From positions 30,399,100 through 30,463,099 of the forward strand of contig NC_065554.1 in NCBI RefSeq assembly GCF_022605725.1: 64,000 bases of DNA, given 5' to 3'. This document shows, one piece after another, positions 1 to 13,200 of this stretch. The position numbers and the translations under genes are program-made. The notes beneath the pieces were generated by a model that searched no databases, was not told the origin of the DNA, and saw nothing but the letters and a program-made list of their open reading frames with translations. This DNA comes from Anthonomus grandis grandis (Eukaryota > Arthropoda > Insecta > Coleoptera > Curculionidae). Each line of letters starts with the position of its first letter. Within the stretch, counting starts at the first letter, position 1.

Positions 1-1752
1 GTGTGCCTAGCTTCTTGGTTAAAGATTGCATTGGTGTCTTGGCTGATCCGCTGACCTACATTTTCAACTTAATACTGTCAACAGAACAAATCCCTGAAAT
101 TTGGAAGACTGCTAAAATAATACCTATTTTAAAAGCTGGGGACTCTGATTAAATCGTGAACTACAGGCCAATCTCATTACTTCTGTAACTTCTCAAAAGT
201 TTTCGAAATTATCCTGAATCGGTCGCTATTTAGTCACGCAAAAGAACTCATCTCTGTAGACCAGCATGGATTTTTTTAGCGGGCGATCTTGTGTTACTAA
301 CTTATCCTGTCTGTCTAGCCACATCTGTGAATCACTTGATGTTAATACTCAAGTCGATGTTATTTATACCGAGTTCCAAAAAGCCTTTGATCGGATAGAT
401 CACTATATTTTGCTGCATAAATTAACTCAGTATGGTTTTTCAGGGAGAATATTTAATTTATTTCATTCCTACTTGATTGGTAGATCTCAATATGTTGAAT
501 ATGGGGGCTTTAAATCGAAACTTTTTAACGTAACGTCGGGTGTGCCACAGGGCTCGAACCTGGGTCCGCTCCTGTTTAGTTTTTTCATAAATGACTTAAT
601 TGAGTCACTCACTTGTCATAGGCTGGCTTTTGCCGATGATTTGAAGCTATATTTAAATGTATACGGTTTGGAGGATTGTGTTTTTCTTCAGAACTGTCTA
701 AATACATTGGAAGTATGGTGCGCTGTTAACAGGTTAGGCTTGAATGCGGCTAAGTGTAGTGTGGTCAGTTACTCTAGATCAAAAACCCCCTTAAATTTTA
801 ATTACTTTATTAATGATACTATTTTGAGTAGATTAGAGCAAATTACTGATCTTGGTATCACCTTTGACTCTGAATTTACATTCGTTCCACACTTCAATAA
901 CATAGTCAAGTCAGCCCTGAGAAGGCTTGGGTTCATAATTAGAAGTTCTCAGAGTTTTACTTTGGAATCTACATTCAAACTGCCTTTCTGTTGCTTTGTG
1001 AGATCAAAACTGGAGTTTGGCTGCATTATATGGAACCCGCTCTATCAGAATCATATTGGTCTCCTTGAATCTGTTCAGCATAGATTTGCTAAGTTTTTGG
1101 CCTTCAGGCAGGATGGCATATATCCGGTAAGAGGGTTTGATCATCGGCAACTATTGGAACGCTTCAATCTACATCTCAGAAGAATGATCTTCTCTGTAAA
1201 ATTCCCGCATGGGTTACTGAATGGTTTCATTGATAGTCCTGTACTTCTTTCTGGTGTACGTTTCATGGTGCCTAGGCTTAATGCTAGACATCCCCTAACA
1301 TTCTTTCTGCCAAGGCCTCATACTAACATTCTGTTGAAATCGCCACTATATACAATATGCGCTATATTTAATCGGATCTGTTACATGTGCGATATAAATT
1401 TCTCTCCGGTTCATGTGATTATCGATATCTTGGTGGATCATTACTCTTGGGGTTAGGGCCCATGTGTTTAAGTTATAGTTAGTAGGTATATTGCAGTTAA
1501 TTTAATTTTGTTGAATATGTGATTATCTTGTTAAACTTTTATAATTGGGTTTTTATATCATATTAATAGTTATTTTTTTGGATAACTTTTGAGAATGTGA
1601 CTTTACTTTACTCTTTTTCTTTTCTTTTCATTCTTTTAGGTTTGTTTGTGTGTTTTTTTTTTAACTATATTTTTCATTGTTTTGCAACTGTTTCCTGTTA
1701 TTGGGCAAGTTGCCTGTTGGAAATAAAGGCTTATTATTATTATTATTATTAT
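1..1752 (+). pseudogene. Decayed non-LTR retrotransposon (LINE) with RT remnant
   Basis: The open frame 266-1456 (396 aa) is a reverse transcriptase: AFDRIDH (motif A Asp), GVPQGSNLGP, and the catalytic box FADD at about 629-640, followed by thumb and C-terminal regions. Bases 3-150 encode the preceding RT segment in a different frame, with in-frame stops around the NYRPISLL motif, so the ORF is broken upstream. The 5' part lies outside the window. The 3' end is a short UTR ending in an AATAAA-like stretch and an (ATT)n tail at 1731-1752, typical of Jockey/I-type LINEs. It sits antisense in a TMEM43 intron. Family assignment beyond LINE RT is inferred. Confidence 0.85.
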
Positions 1753-2374
1753 AAAAAACATGCACAATGCCTTAACCTGCACTGCACATAATCGAGTCTG
1801 TCTATATGGACATTTTAGGTGAGGAACCACTTCATACTTGCATAAGATAATTTAGATTTAATTATGTAAGATAATAAGGTTCACAAATGTCTGATTTTGA
1901 AAAAAAAATTACTGCAAAAGTCTGATAAACCAGGAAATTTAAATGTAGATTTCCTAGAAGACAAAGGCATGATGTAAATTCCTGGCATAGAATTAAAGAC
2001 TTTTGCAAAAGTCTAAGAAACCTGAAAAATATATCAAATGTCTTGCGTTAAAAGAAAAACTGGTTCAAATGCTAAAAAAAATACTCTAGAAGCTTAGTAA
2101 ATATGGAAAATGATTTTAGATGGCTGGAGAATATTGAAAATTAATCAAATAGAGTTAGATTAAGCATTTTGATAGTGGTAACTCCAGAAATACTAGGTTT
2201 GTTAAAGTAATTTTTTATCTATTCAGCAAAATAAAATGGTAAATTATTTATCATAGTATTACTCGAAATTGTTAAAACTGAAACTTAAATAAATTCCTAT
2301 ACTTTTTACCGACTCTGTATAGGTATATATACATTATATTATATTTCCTTATATCAATATTTTTACTTACTTAC
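1753..2374. other. AT-rich intronic sequence of TMEM43, no gene seen
   Basis: Lies between the LINE tail and TMEM43 exon 4. Both strands are full of stops. The remaining TMEM43 exons were looked for on the minus strand and not found, so they should lie left of the window. Confidence 0.6.
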
Positions 2375-3212
2375 CTTGCAATGATAATAAATCCCCATAT
2401 GCAATTTTATATCTTTGTTATCAGGCCTCTCATCACCAGTTATCTCTTCATAATCTGTAAATTTATCTTTAAGTTCCCTACTAAGGGATAAGGGGCCCAC
2501 TTTTACAAATGGAGCAGTGTACACAACTGTCTTCAATGGAATACTCCTTAAAAAAATATTGAGTAAACAATGGATGGATCTTCATGGACTAAAATGATTA
2601 CCTACTTGGGATTCTCATGACCATAACGGATATAAAAACTATCACTATCGACAAGTTTGTCCCTCCACTCGGTCACATAATAATAATCCCTAATACTTTC
2701 ATGCTGTTGTGTTAGGTCTTCATTTATTTGATCTTCTCTAGGCCTAAAATCCATTTTCTCCCACAAATACTGACTATCAGAAGCTTGAAAAAACTCACGT
2801 GTGTTCTTCCACCCACTGGTACATCTGTACCCTCCTTTTCAGTTTAACTGCTTGCACAGAAATACCATAATCGGGTTCCGTTAATGGTTCTTCCACATTT
2901 AAGACCCCTGTCAAGTGAACTACCCTCCCATCATATTCTGGTTGTAATTTATCAAATGGGTTAAGGGTGATGGCATTGTTGTATGTTTCTTCAAGAGAAT
3001 GGTGGTGGTGAACTGCTCGGCCCTAGGACAGTTTGAATATTTGCTTAATATATTATAGTGTACAAAAAATTAAGGTATCATTGTGAAAATCTAATATTTA
3101 TGTAATTTACCTCATTCCAAGTTAGTAGATAGACCCCTCCACAAAACGCTAAAAAACCTAAAAGAGCTGTGAGCCAACTATTTTCGAATTCCTCCCTGAA
3201 CGTTGTTTCCAT
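2375..3212 (-). CDS. TMEM43: TMEM43 (LUMA) homologue, 5' four exons, partial
   Basis: TMEM43 is an inner nuclear membrane/ER multi-pass protein that binds lamins and emerin. Exons in minus-strand order: 3212-3111, 3022-2799, 2743-2606, 2546-2375, with phases agreeing throughout (212 codons). The ATG is at 3212-3210. Residues about 14-31 form the first hydrophobic segment, followed by WNEGRAV, which matches the family NEGRA motif. Other conserved blocks are GRVVHLTG, VKLKRRVQMYQWVE, YVTEWRDKLVDS, GHENP and TAPFVKVG. The intron 2798-2744 is only 55 nt (GTGAGT...TTTTAG). The donor after exon 3 is GTAGGT. The last visible exon ends at a GTAAGT donor, and the C-terminal half with the remaining membrane segments is outside the window. 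The family call rests on remembered conserved blocks, not a search. Confidence 0.88.
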
Positions 3213-3827
3213 TAATGGATACTTATTTACAATTTGTTAAATAAAAGTCTTATTATTAAAAGAATTTATTTTGGAAATCCTAAAAATAGTAAATTACACT
3301 ACTAAAAAATGAAAATAAATTGTTTATTTCCAATTTAGTTGAGTTCACGTCTGCTAAGTCTGCTCGTTTTTTTTTTAAAGAGATAAACAGAACAACGACG
3401 TAAAGCAAAAAACCATGACTACTTTACTATTTGGCCAAGGGGGCCCTTATTAGCCCTTTTACTCATAAGTACTGCTCGAAAAATTTAGGTATTTAATATT
3501 TATTACCCTTATAAATATTAAGTTAATATATAAATTATAAAGGTTAAGCCTTAACCCTAACCTAATTGTAGAACACACTTCTTTTCTGCCATACTTGTCA
3601 CTTTCACAATGACAGTTGACATTGACACTGTTGACAGTTGACAGCGTCGGTTATCTTCCCGCTTTGCGCGTTCATTTTCGTTCTTTTCCTAAAAAATGAA
3701 AAAAAATGTTGCAATATACAAAGAGTTTTGTGGCGTTTATTAAGTTAATATGAAATAAGTTTGTGTACGAGGTGCGTTCGCGACGATATTATTAATTTTT
3801 ATTGAGATCTTAAATTAATCGTCATAA
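3213..3827. promoter_or_regulatory. Bidirectional promoter between TMEM43 and Rif1
   Basis: 615 bp separate the divergent start codons. The block 3608-3645 carries two TGACAGTTGACA-type repeats in a row (TGACAG/TTGACA steps). Just downstream, 3655-3672 contains a TTCCCGC stretch resembling an E2F site next to a CG-rich TTTGCGCG. Both 5' UTRs must lie here. No TATA box is evident. Regulation by E2F is inference from one motif. Confidence 0.6.
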
Positions 3828-4232
3828 ATGGTCACACCGGCCACAATGGGGGACAAAACAAAGCCCGAGGTCTATCATAGAACCTTGCTAAAGGCTCTAA
3901 ACACAAATGGGGAACTAAAAGAATCTCTTAACCTGGACCTCTATCAATCCCAATTCAAATTGATAGAGCAAAATCTCCTCTCTGCAGTTAAAAGTGATCG
4001 GGTAAGAGCTTTGCAAATGTTACAAATACTCATCGACAACAGGGCTCACACTATTATGAGAGACGTATTAACGATTCTAAAAGACACTAGTATAGAGGAA
4101 AACTTGAAGAGCGGCATATTGGATAGTGTTAACCACTCAATGTTCAGCACAGTTCGAGAATTGTTGGTAAATAAAGATGTGATAGAGTTGGCCTCCCTTT
4201 ATGCACTTTGGCAAAATGATCAATCAGAAATG
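3828..4232 (+). CDS. Rif1: Rif1 exon 1 (residues 1-135)
   Basis: Begins ATGGTCACACC; a second in-frame ATG lies at 3846. Helical N-terminus. Ends before GTGAGT at 4233, phase 0. Confidence 0.9.
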
Positions 4233-7200
4233 GTGAGTACGGTTTGAAAATCTTCTCTATTCCTTGTAACATTAGTCTTTCTAAGTTCTGTTTTCTTTAT
4301 TTTAGTTCCTTAATATTATAAAATCCCTCTATGCTTACCCAGGAAACAGGGAGCACATGAAAACTATTTTGTTCGACTTCCTAATACCGATCATGTTAGA
4401 CACCAAGAATCAGGAAGACTCTATGAAAGTTGTTTGTATTGATTTGGCTTTGGTAATATCCAAAGTAATAACTATTACCATTATGGATAATGAAGAATAT
4501 AAGGTTTATTTTGGAAAGATTAATGAGTAAGTAATACATCTTAGCAATATAATATAATAAGGTTAGGTATATCATAACGGAGATTCCTTTTTAAGGTATG
4601 TTACTACAATCGCTACTCTAAGAGATATTGGATTTCCTCACTGGCATAAACTGTGGATGTTTTTAATTAGATTACTAGGAACAAAGCTGCATCATTCAAT
4701 GAGTTTAATGAATAAGCTACTTAGGATAGTAGAGCAGTCTTTTAAGAGCCCTTGTGTGGAACAGAGATTGAACAGTTATGAGTGTTGGAAGGTAAATAAT
4801 AAATGAATATTTAATTGTATAATTGCCCTCGAAACTGCTGTATCAATGTTTTATTGTAGGAACTAATAGATAATGTAAGCCTGGACAAGAATTACTTGTG
4901 TACAGAAAAACAGATTAAACTCCTCCTGACCCCCCTAAAAGCAAAATTCGCTTATCAGACTGAATTACTAGTGAAACGTTTCGATCATTTTATTTATTTG
5001 ATGGAGAAGTTGGAAGAGAAGGCTGTGTTAGTTGTAAAAGAATTTTTAGAGTTTTGTTTCGGAGAGGTCGGGAAGCAGTTGGCAGCTCCTAAAGCTAAAC
5101 AGGGTAAAACTGTGCCCGAGTTATGGTTGAAGATTGTCCAGGCTTTGGTGGGTTTAATGGGTAAGTTGGACTTTTAACTTATTTTTTTATTAATATATAA
5201 CAACAACAACAACAACATAATTTATTGAACATAATAAATACACACTTAATACAGGATAGATATAAACAACACTAATTTATAGTACCAATTTTACCATATA
5301 GATTTTTTATAAATATAATAAAGTGTTTTCTGTTGGAAATTAAGACTGCAACTTTCTTTTTAAAGTAATTGATTGAGTACCTAAAATGGATCCAGAGAGA
5401 AACATTCTTTCATAAAATTCAATGTTAAAAAATAAAACATTTACTTGCATTAAGTAAAGGTTCAAATAATGGACCCGTATTCAAAAATTGAAAAAACCAA
5501 ACTATCAAATAGATGAGGACTCACTTTAACATCTTTCAAATTGTCCATAATTTAAAAATTATGGGATTACAATTTAGGATGAATGACATATGAGCACACT
5601 TACCGATATTTAATCTGAACCTGTTTTATTTGCACCAGCACCATCGCAAAATTAATCTTGCAACACCCGACGGTCATTCTCTGATTGATTCTAAAAAAAA
5701 TATTTCAAGTCTCTGGTAAATAATAATCCCTTGCATTTTTAATGTTGATAGAAGCCGAAAACAAGAATGGTCCAAGATTGGAGCCCTGTGGAACACCAGG
5801 AGTTGAAATTAATTACATTAATTATTACTAAATTTAATTTTATTTAATGAAAATTAAATTAATTACTAAATCAGACCTGGCACCTTTGACCTCAACATAT
5901 TGGTGTCTGTTTGACAGATAAGTAGCAATTCAATTGATGAAATTATCACGCATGTTATTTTGGTAAAGTGACATTACAATGAAACTATGCTTAACCCTAT
6001 CATCAACCTGTTCCAAGTCAGTGAAAATTACATCAATTTGTTTTTTTTTTCAATTAAAGCCTTATGAAATTGAAAAAAGTTAGGATTTATTATTGTGGAC
6101 CTATTTGATAAAAATCCATGTTGCTGGGCAGTTATAGAAATAAAAAATGACAACAGCATAAATTTTACTTTATGCCAGAGGCATTTTCCAATTTCTTCCT
6201 CAACTACCTGGAAGAAATAGAAAATTGAATATTTTAGGCACAAAATGCTCATATCTCTAAAAGTAATAAAGTTAGAGAGTTGAAAATTGGAACAGCACTT
6301 CATCTAATAAAATCATTGGACACCTATTTCAGCGTTTTTTCCAAAAAAATTTTGCAATGAAGATATTTGCCTTGGAAGTTGGAACAAATTTATTTCTAAA
6401 AAAATTGAAGATTTTAGGCACAAAATGCTCATATCTCTGAAAGTAATAAAGTTAGAGAGTTGAAAATTGGAACAGCACTTCCTCTAATAAAATCATTGGA
6501 CACCTATTTCAGCGTTTTTTCTAAAAAAATTTTGCAATGAAGATATTTGCCTTGGAAGTTGGAAAAAATTTATTTCCAAAAAAATTGAAGATTTTAGGCA
6601 CAAAATGCTCATATCTCTGAAAGTAATAAAGTTAGAGAGTTGAAAATTGGAATAGCACTTCATCTAATAAAATCATTGGACACCTATTTCAGCGTTTTTT
6701 CCAAAAAAATTTTGCAATGAAGATATTTGCCTTGGAAGTTGGAAAAAATTTATTTCCAAAAAAATTGAATATTTTAGGCACAAAATGCTCATATCTCTAA
6801 AAGTAATAAAGTTAGAGAGTTGAAAATTGGAATAGCACTTCATCTAATAAAATCATTCGACACCTATTTCAGCGTTTTTTCCAAAAAAATTTTGCAATGA
6901 AGATATTTGCCTTGGAAGTTGGAAAAAATGTATTTCCAAAAAAATTGAAGATTTTTGGCACAAAATGCTCATATCTCTGAAAGTAATAAAGTTAGAGAGT
7001 TGAAAATTGGAACAGCACTTCCTCTAATAAAATCATTGGACACCTATTTCAGCGTTTTTTCCAAAAAAATTTTGCAATGAAGATATTTGCCTTGGAAGTT
7101 GGAAAAAATTTATTTCCAAAAAAATTGAATATTTTAGGCACAAAATGCTCATATCTCTAAAAGTAATAAAGTTAGAGAGTTGAAAATTGGAATAGCACTT

Positions 7201-10200
7201 CATCTAATAAAATCATTCGACACCTATTTCAGCGTTTTTTCCAAAAAAATTTTGCAATGAAGATATTTGCCTTGGAAGTTGGAAAAAATGTATTTCCAAA
7301 AAAATTGAAGATTTTTGGCACAAAATGCTCATATCTCTGAAAGTAATAAAGTTAGAGAGTTGAAAATTGGAACAGCACTTCCTCTAATAAAGTCATTGGA
7401 CACCTATTTCAGTGTTTTTTCCAAAAAAATTTTGCAATGAAGATATTTGCCTTGGAAGTTGTAAAAAAAATTTATTCAAAAAAAATTGAAGATTTTAGGC
7501 ACAAAATGCTCATATCTTTGAAAGTAATAAAGTTAGAGAGTTGAAAATTGGAACAACACTTCCTCTAATAAAGTCATTGGACACCTATTTCAGCGTTTTT
7601 TCCAAAAAAATTTTGCAATGAAGATATTTGCCTTGGAAGTTGGAAAAAATGTATTTCCAAAAAAATTGAAGATTTTTGGCACAAAATGCTCATATCTCTG
7701 AAAGTAATAAAGTTAGAGAGTTGAAAATTGGAACAGCACTTCCTCTAATAAAATCATTGGACACCTATTTCAGCGTTTTTTCCAAAAAAATTTTGCAATG
7801 AAGATATTTGCCTTGGAAGTTGAAAAAAATTTATTTCCAAAAAAATTGAATATTTTAGGCACAAAATGCTCATATCTCTAAAAGTAATAAAGTTAGAGAG
7901 TTGAAAATTGGAATAGCACTTCATCTAATAAAATCATTCGACACCTATTTCAGCGTTTTTTCCAAAAAAATTTTGCAATGAAGATATTTGCCTTGGAAGT
8001 TGGAAAAAATGTATTTCCAAAAAAATTGAAGATTTTTGGCACAAAATGCTCATATCTCTGAAAGTAATAAAGTTAGAGAGTTGAAAATTGGAACAGCACT
8101 TCCTCTAATAAAGTCATTGGACACCTATTTCAGTGTTTTTTCCAAAAAAATTTTGCAATGAAGATATTTGCCTTGGAAGTTGGAAAAAATGTATTTCCAA
8201 AAAAATTGAAGATTTTTGGCACAAAATGCTCATATCTCTGAAAGTAATAAAGTTAGAGAGTTGAAAATTGGAACAGCACTTCCTCTAATAAAATCATTGG
8301 ACACCTATTTCAGTGTTTTTTCCAAAAAAATTTTGCAATGAAGATATTTGCCTTGGAAGTTGTAAAAAAAATTTATTCAAAAAAAATTGAATATTTTAGG
8401 CACAAAATGCTCATATCTCTAAAAGTAATAAAGTTAGAGAGTTGAAAATTGGAATAGCACTTCATCTAATAAAATCATTCGACACCTATTTCAGCGTTTT
8501 TTCCAAAAAAATTTTGCAATGAAGATATTTGCCTTGGAAGTTGAAAAAAATTTATTTCCAAAAAAATTGAATATTTTAGGCACAAAATGCTCATATCTCT
8601 AAAAGTAATAAAGTTAGAGAGTTGAAAATTGGAACAGCACTTCCTCTAATAAAGTCATTGGACACCTATTTCAGTGTTTTTTCCAAAAAAATTTTGCAAT
8701 GAAGATATTTGCCTTGGAAGTTGTAAAAAAAATTTATTCAAAAAAAATTGAAGATTTTTGGCACAAAATGCTCATATCTCTGAAAGTAATAAAGTTAGAG
8801 AGTTGAAAATTGGAACAACACTTCCTCTAATAAAGTCATTGGACACCTATTTCAGTGTTTTTTCCAAAAAAATTTTGCAATGAAGATATTTGCCTTGGAA
8901 GTTGGAAAAAATGTATTTCCAAAAAAATTGAAGATTTTTGGCACAAAATGCTCATATCTCTGAAAGTAATAAAGTTAGAGAGTTGAAAATTGGAACAGCA
9001 CTTCCTCTAATAAAATCATTGGACACCTATTTCAGCGTTTTTTCCAAAAAAATTTTGCAATGAAGATATTTGCCTTGGAAGTTGTAAAAAAAATTTATTC
9101 AAAAAAAATTGAAGATTTTAGGCACAAAATGCTCATATCTTTGAAAGTAATAAAGTTAGAGAGTTGAAAATTGGAACAACACTTCCTCTAATAAAGTCAT
9201 TGGACACCTATTTCAGCGTTTTTTCCAAAAAAATTTTGCAATGAAGATATTTGCCTTGGAAGTTGGAAAAAATTTATTTCCAAAAAAATTGAAGATTTTT
9301 GGCACAAAATGATCATATCTCTAAAAGTAATAAAGTTAGAGAGTTGAAAATTGGAACAGCACTTCCTCTAATAAAATCATTGGACACCTATTTCAGCGTT
9401 TTTTCCAAAAAAATTTTGCAATCAAGATATTTGCCTTGAAAGTTGGTAAAGATTTATTTCCAAAAAAATTGAAGATTTTTGGCACAAAATGCTCATATCT
9501 CTAAAAGTAATAAAGTTAGAGAGCTGAAAATTGGAACAGCACTTCCTCTAATAAAATCATTGGACACCTATTTCAGCGTTTTTTCCAAAAAAATTTTGCA
9601 ATCAAGATATTTGCCTTGGAAGTTGGAAAAAATTTATTTCCAAAAAAATTGAAGATTTTAGACACAAAATGCTCATATCTCTAAAAGTAATAAAGTTAGA
9701 GAGTTGAAAATTGGTACAGCACTTCCTCTAATAAAATCATTGGACACCTATTTCAGCGTTTTTTCCAAAAAAATTTTGCAATCAAGATATTTGCCTTGAA
9801 AGTTGGTAAAGATTTATTTCCAAAAAAATTGAAGATTTTTGGCACAAAATGCTCATATCTCTAAAAGTAATAAAGTTAGAGAGCTGAAAATTGGAACAGC
9901 ACTTCCTCTAATAAAATCATTGGACACCTATTTCAACGTTTTTTTCAAAAAAAATTTTAAATGAAGATATTTGCCTTGGAAGTTGGAAAAAATTTATTTC
10001 CAAAAAAATTGAAGATTTTAGGCACAAAATGCTCATATCTCTAAAAGTAATAAAGTTAGAGAGCTGAAAATTGGAACAGCACTTCCTCTAATAAAATCAT
10101 TGGACACCTATTTCAACGTTTTTTTCAAAAAAATTTTTAAATGAAGATATTTGCCTTGGAAGTTGGAAAAAATTTATTTCCAAAAAAATTGAAGATTTTA

Positions 10201-13200
10201 GGCACAAAATGATCATATCTCTAAAAGTAATAAAGTTAGAGAGTTGAAAATTGGAACAGCACTTCCTCTAATAAAATCATTGGACACCTATTTCAACGTT
10301 TTTTTCAAAAAAATTTTTAAATGAAGATATTTGCCTTGGAAGTTGGAAAAAATTTATTTCCAAAAAAATTGAAGATTTTAGGCACAAAATGATCATATCT
10401 CTAAAAGTAATAAAGTTAGAGAGTTGAAAATTGGAACAGCACTTCCTCTAATAAAATCATTGGACACCTATTTCAGCGTTTTTTCCAAAAAAATTTTGCA
10501 ATCAAGATATTTGCCTTGAAAGTTGGTAAAGATTTATTTCCAAAAAAATTGAAGATTTTTGGCACAAAATGCTCATATCTCTAAAAGTAATAAAGTTAGA
10601 GAGCTGAAAATTGGAACAGCACTTCCTCTAATAAAATCATTGGACACCTATTTCAACGTTTTTTTCAAAAAAATTTTTAAATGAAGATATTTGCCTTGGA
10701 AGTTGGAAAAAATTTATTTCCAAAAAAATTGAAGATTTTTGGCACAAAATGCTCATATCTCTGAAAGTAATAAAGTTAGAGAGTTGAAAATTGGAACAGC
10801 ACTTCTTCTAATGAAATCATTGGACACTTATTTCAGCGTTTTTTCCAAAAAAATTTTGCAATGAAGATATTTGCCTTGAAAGTTGGTAAAGATTTATTTC
10901 CAAAAAAATTGAAGATTTTTGGCACAAAATGCTCATATCTCTGAAAGTAATAAAGTTAGAGAGTTGAAAATTGGTACAGCACTTCCTCTAATAAAATCAT
11001 TGGACACCTATTTCAGCGTTTTTTCCAAAAAAATTTTGCAATCAAGATATTTGCCTTGGAAGTTGGAAAAAATTTATTTCCAAAAAAATTGAAGATTTTA
11101 GGCACAAAATGCTCATATCTCTAAAAGTAATAAAGTTAGAGAGCTGAAAATTGGAACAGCACTTCCTCTAATAAAATCATTGGACACCTATTTCAACGTT
11201 TTTTTCAAAAAAATTTTTAAATGAAGATATTTGCCTTGGAAGTTGGAAAAAATTTATTTCCAAAAAAATTCAAGATTTTTGGCACAAAATGCTCATATCT
11301 CTGAAAGTAATAAAGTTAGAGAGTTGAAAATTGGAACAGCACTTCTTCTAATGAAATCATTGGACACTTATTTCAGCGTTTTTTCCAAAAAAATTTTGCA
11401 ATGAAGATATTTGCCTTGAAAGTTGGTAAAGATTTATTTCCAAAAAAATTGAAGATTTTTGGCACAAAATGCTCATATCTCTGAAAGTAATAAAGTTAGA
11501 GAGTTGAAAATTGGAACAGCACTTCCTCTAATAAAGTCATTGGACACCTATTTCAGTGTTTTTTCCAAAAAAATTTTGCAATGAAGATATTTGCCTTGGA
11601 AGTTGGAAAAAATGTATTTCCAAAAAAATTGAAGATTTTTGGCACAAAATGCTCATATCTCTGAAAGTAATAAAGTTAGAGAGTTGAAAATTGGAACAGC
11701 ACTTCCTCTAATAAAATCATTGGACACCTATTTCAGTGTTTTTTCCAAAAAAATTTTGCAATGAAGATATTTGCCTTGGAAGTTGTAAAAAAAATTTATT
11801 CAAAAAAAATTGAATATTTTAGGCACAAAATGCTCATATCTCTAAAAGTAATAAAGTTAGAGAGTTGAAAATTGGAATAGCACTTCATCTAATAAAATCA
11901 TTCGACACCTATTTCAGCGTTTTTTCCAAAAAAATTTTGCAATGAAGATATTTGCCTTGGAAGTTGAAAAAAATTTATTTCCAAAAAAATTGAATATTTT
12001 AGGCACAAAATGCTCATATCTCTAAAAGTAATAAAGTTAGAGAGTTGAAAATTGGAACAGCACTTCCTCTAATAAAGTCATTGGACACCTATTTCAGTGT
12101 TTTTTCCAAAAAAATTTTGCAATGAAGATATTTGCCTTGGAAGTTGTAAAAAAAATTTATTCAAAAAAAATTGAAGATTTTTGGCACAAAATGCTCATAT
12201 CTCTGAAAGTAATAAAGTTAGAGAGTTGAAAATTGGAACAACACTTCCTCTAATAAAGTCATTGGACACCTATTTCAGTGTTTTTTCCAAAAAAATTTTG
12301 CAATGAAGATATTTGCCTTGGAAGTTGGAAAAAATGTATTTCCAAAAAAATTGAAGATTTTTGGCACAAAATGCTCATATCTCTGAAAGTAATAAAGTTA
12401 GAGAGTTGAAAATTGGAACAGCACTTCCTCTAATAAAATCATTGGACACCTATTTCAGCGTTTTTTCCAAAAAAATTTTGCAATGAAGATATTTGCCTTG
12501 GAAGTTGTAAAAAAAATTTATTCAAAAAAAATTGAAGATTTTAGGCACAAAATGCTCATATCTTTGAAAGTAATAAAGTTAGAGAGTTGAAAATTGGAAC
12601 AACACTTCCTCTAATAAAGTCATTGGACACCTATTTCAGCGTTTTTTCCAAAAAAATTTTGCAATGAAGATATTTGCCTTGGAAGTTGGAAAAAATTTAT
12701 TTCCAAAAAAATTGAAGATTTTTGGCACAAAATGATCATATCTCTAAAAGTAATAAAGTTAGAGAGTTGAAAATTGGAACAGCACTTCCTCTAATAAAAT
12801 CATTGGACACCTATTTCAGCGTTTTTTCCAAAAAAATTTTGCAATCAAGATATTTGCCTTGAAAGTTGGTAAAGATTTATTTCCAAAAAAATTGAAGATT
12901 TTTGGCACAAAATGCTCATATCTCTAAAAGTAATAAAGTTAGAGAGCTGAAAATTGGAACAGCACTTCCTCTAATAAAATCATTGGACACCTATTTCAGC
13001 GTTTTTTCCAAAAAAATTTTGCAATCAAGATATTTGCCTTGGAAGTTGGAAAAAATTTATTTCCAAAAAAATTGAAGATTTTAGACACAAAATGCTCATA
13101 TCTCTAAAAGTAATAAAGTTAGAGAGTTGAAAATTGGTACAGCACTTCCTCTAATAAAATCATTGGACACCTATTTCAGCGTTTTTTCCAAAAAAATTTT

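Noticed and set aside
2744..2800. Apparent frameshift in TMEM43: the sequence after VEEH seems to continue as REFF in another frame
   Set aside because: A 55-nt GTGAGT...TTTTAG intron (2798-2744) restores the phase exactly and matches the size of other short introns here. The REFF similarity is intronic coincidence.
3545..3565. CCTTAACCCTAACCTAA near the Rif1 promoter, like telomeric CCTAA repeats
   Set aside because: Only two or three imperfect units; not a telomere array, and TTAGG-type matches are common by chance in AT-rich DNA.
6028..6303. 91-aa minus-strand ORF
   Set aside because: Composite of LINE RT sequence and the first satellite monomer; not a gene.
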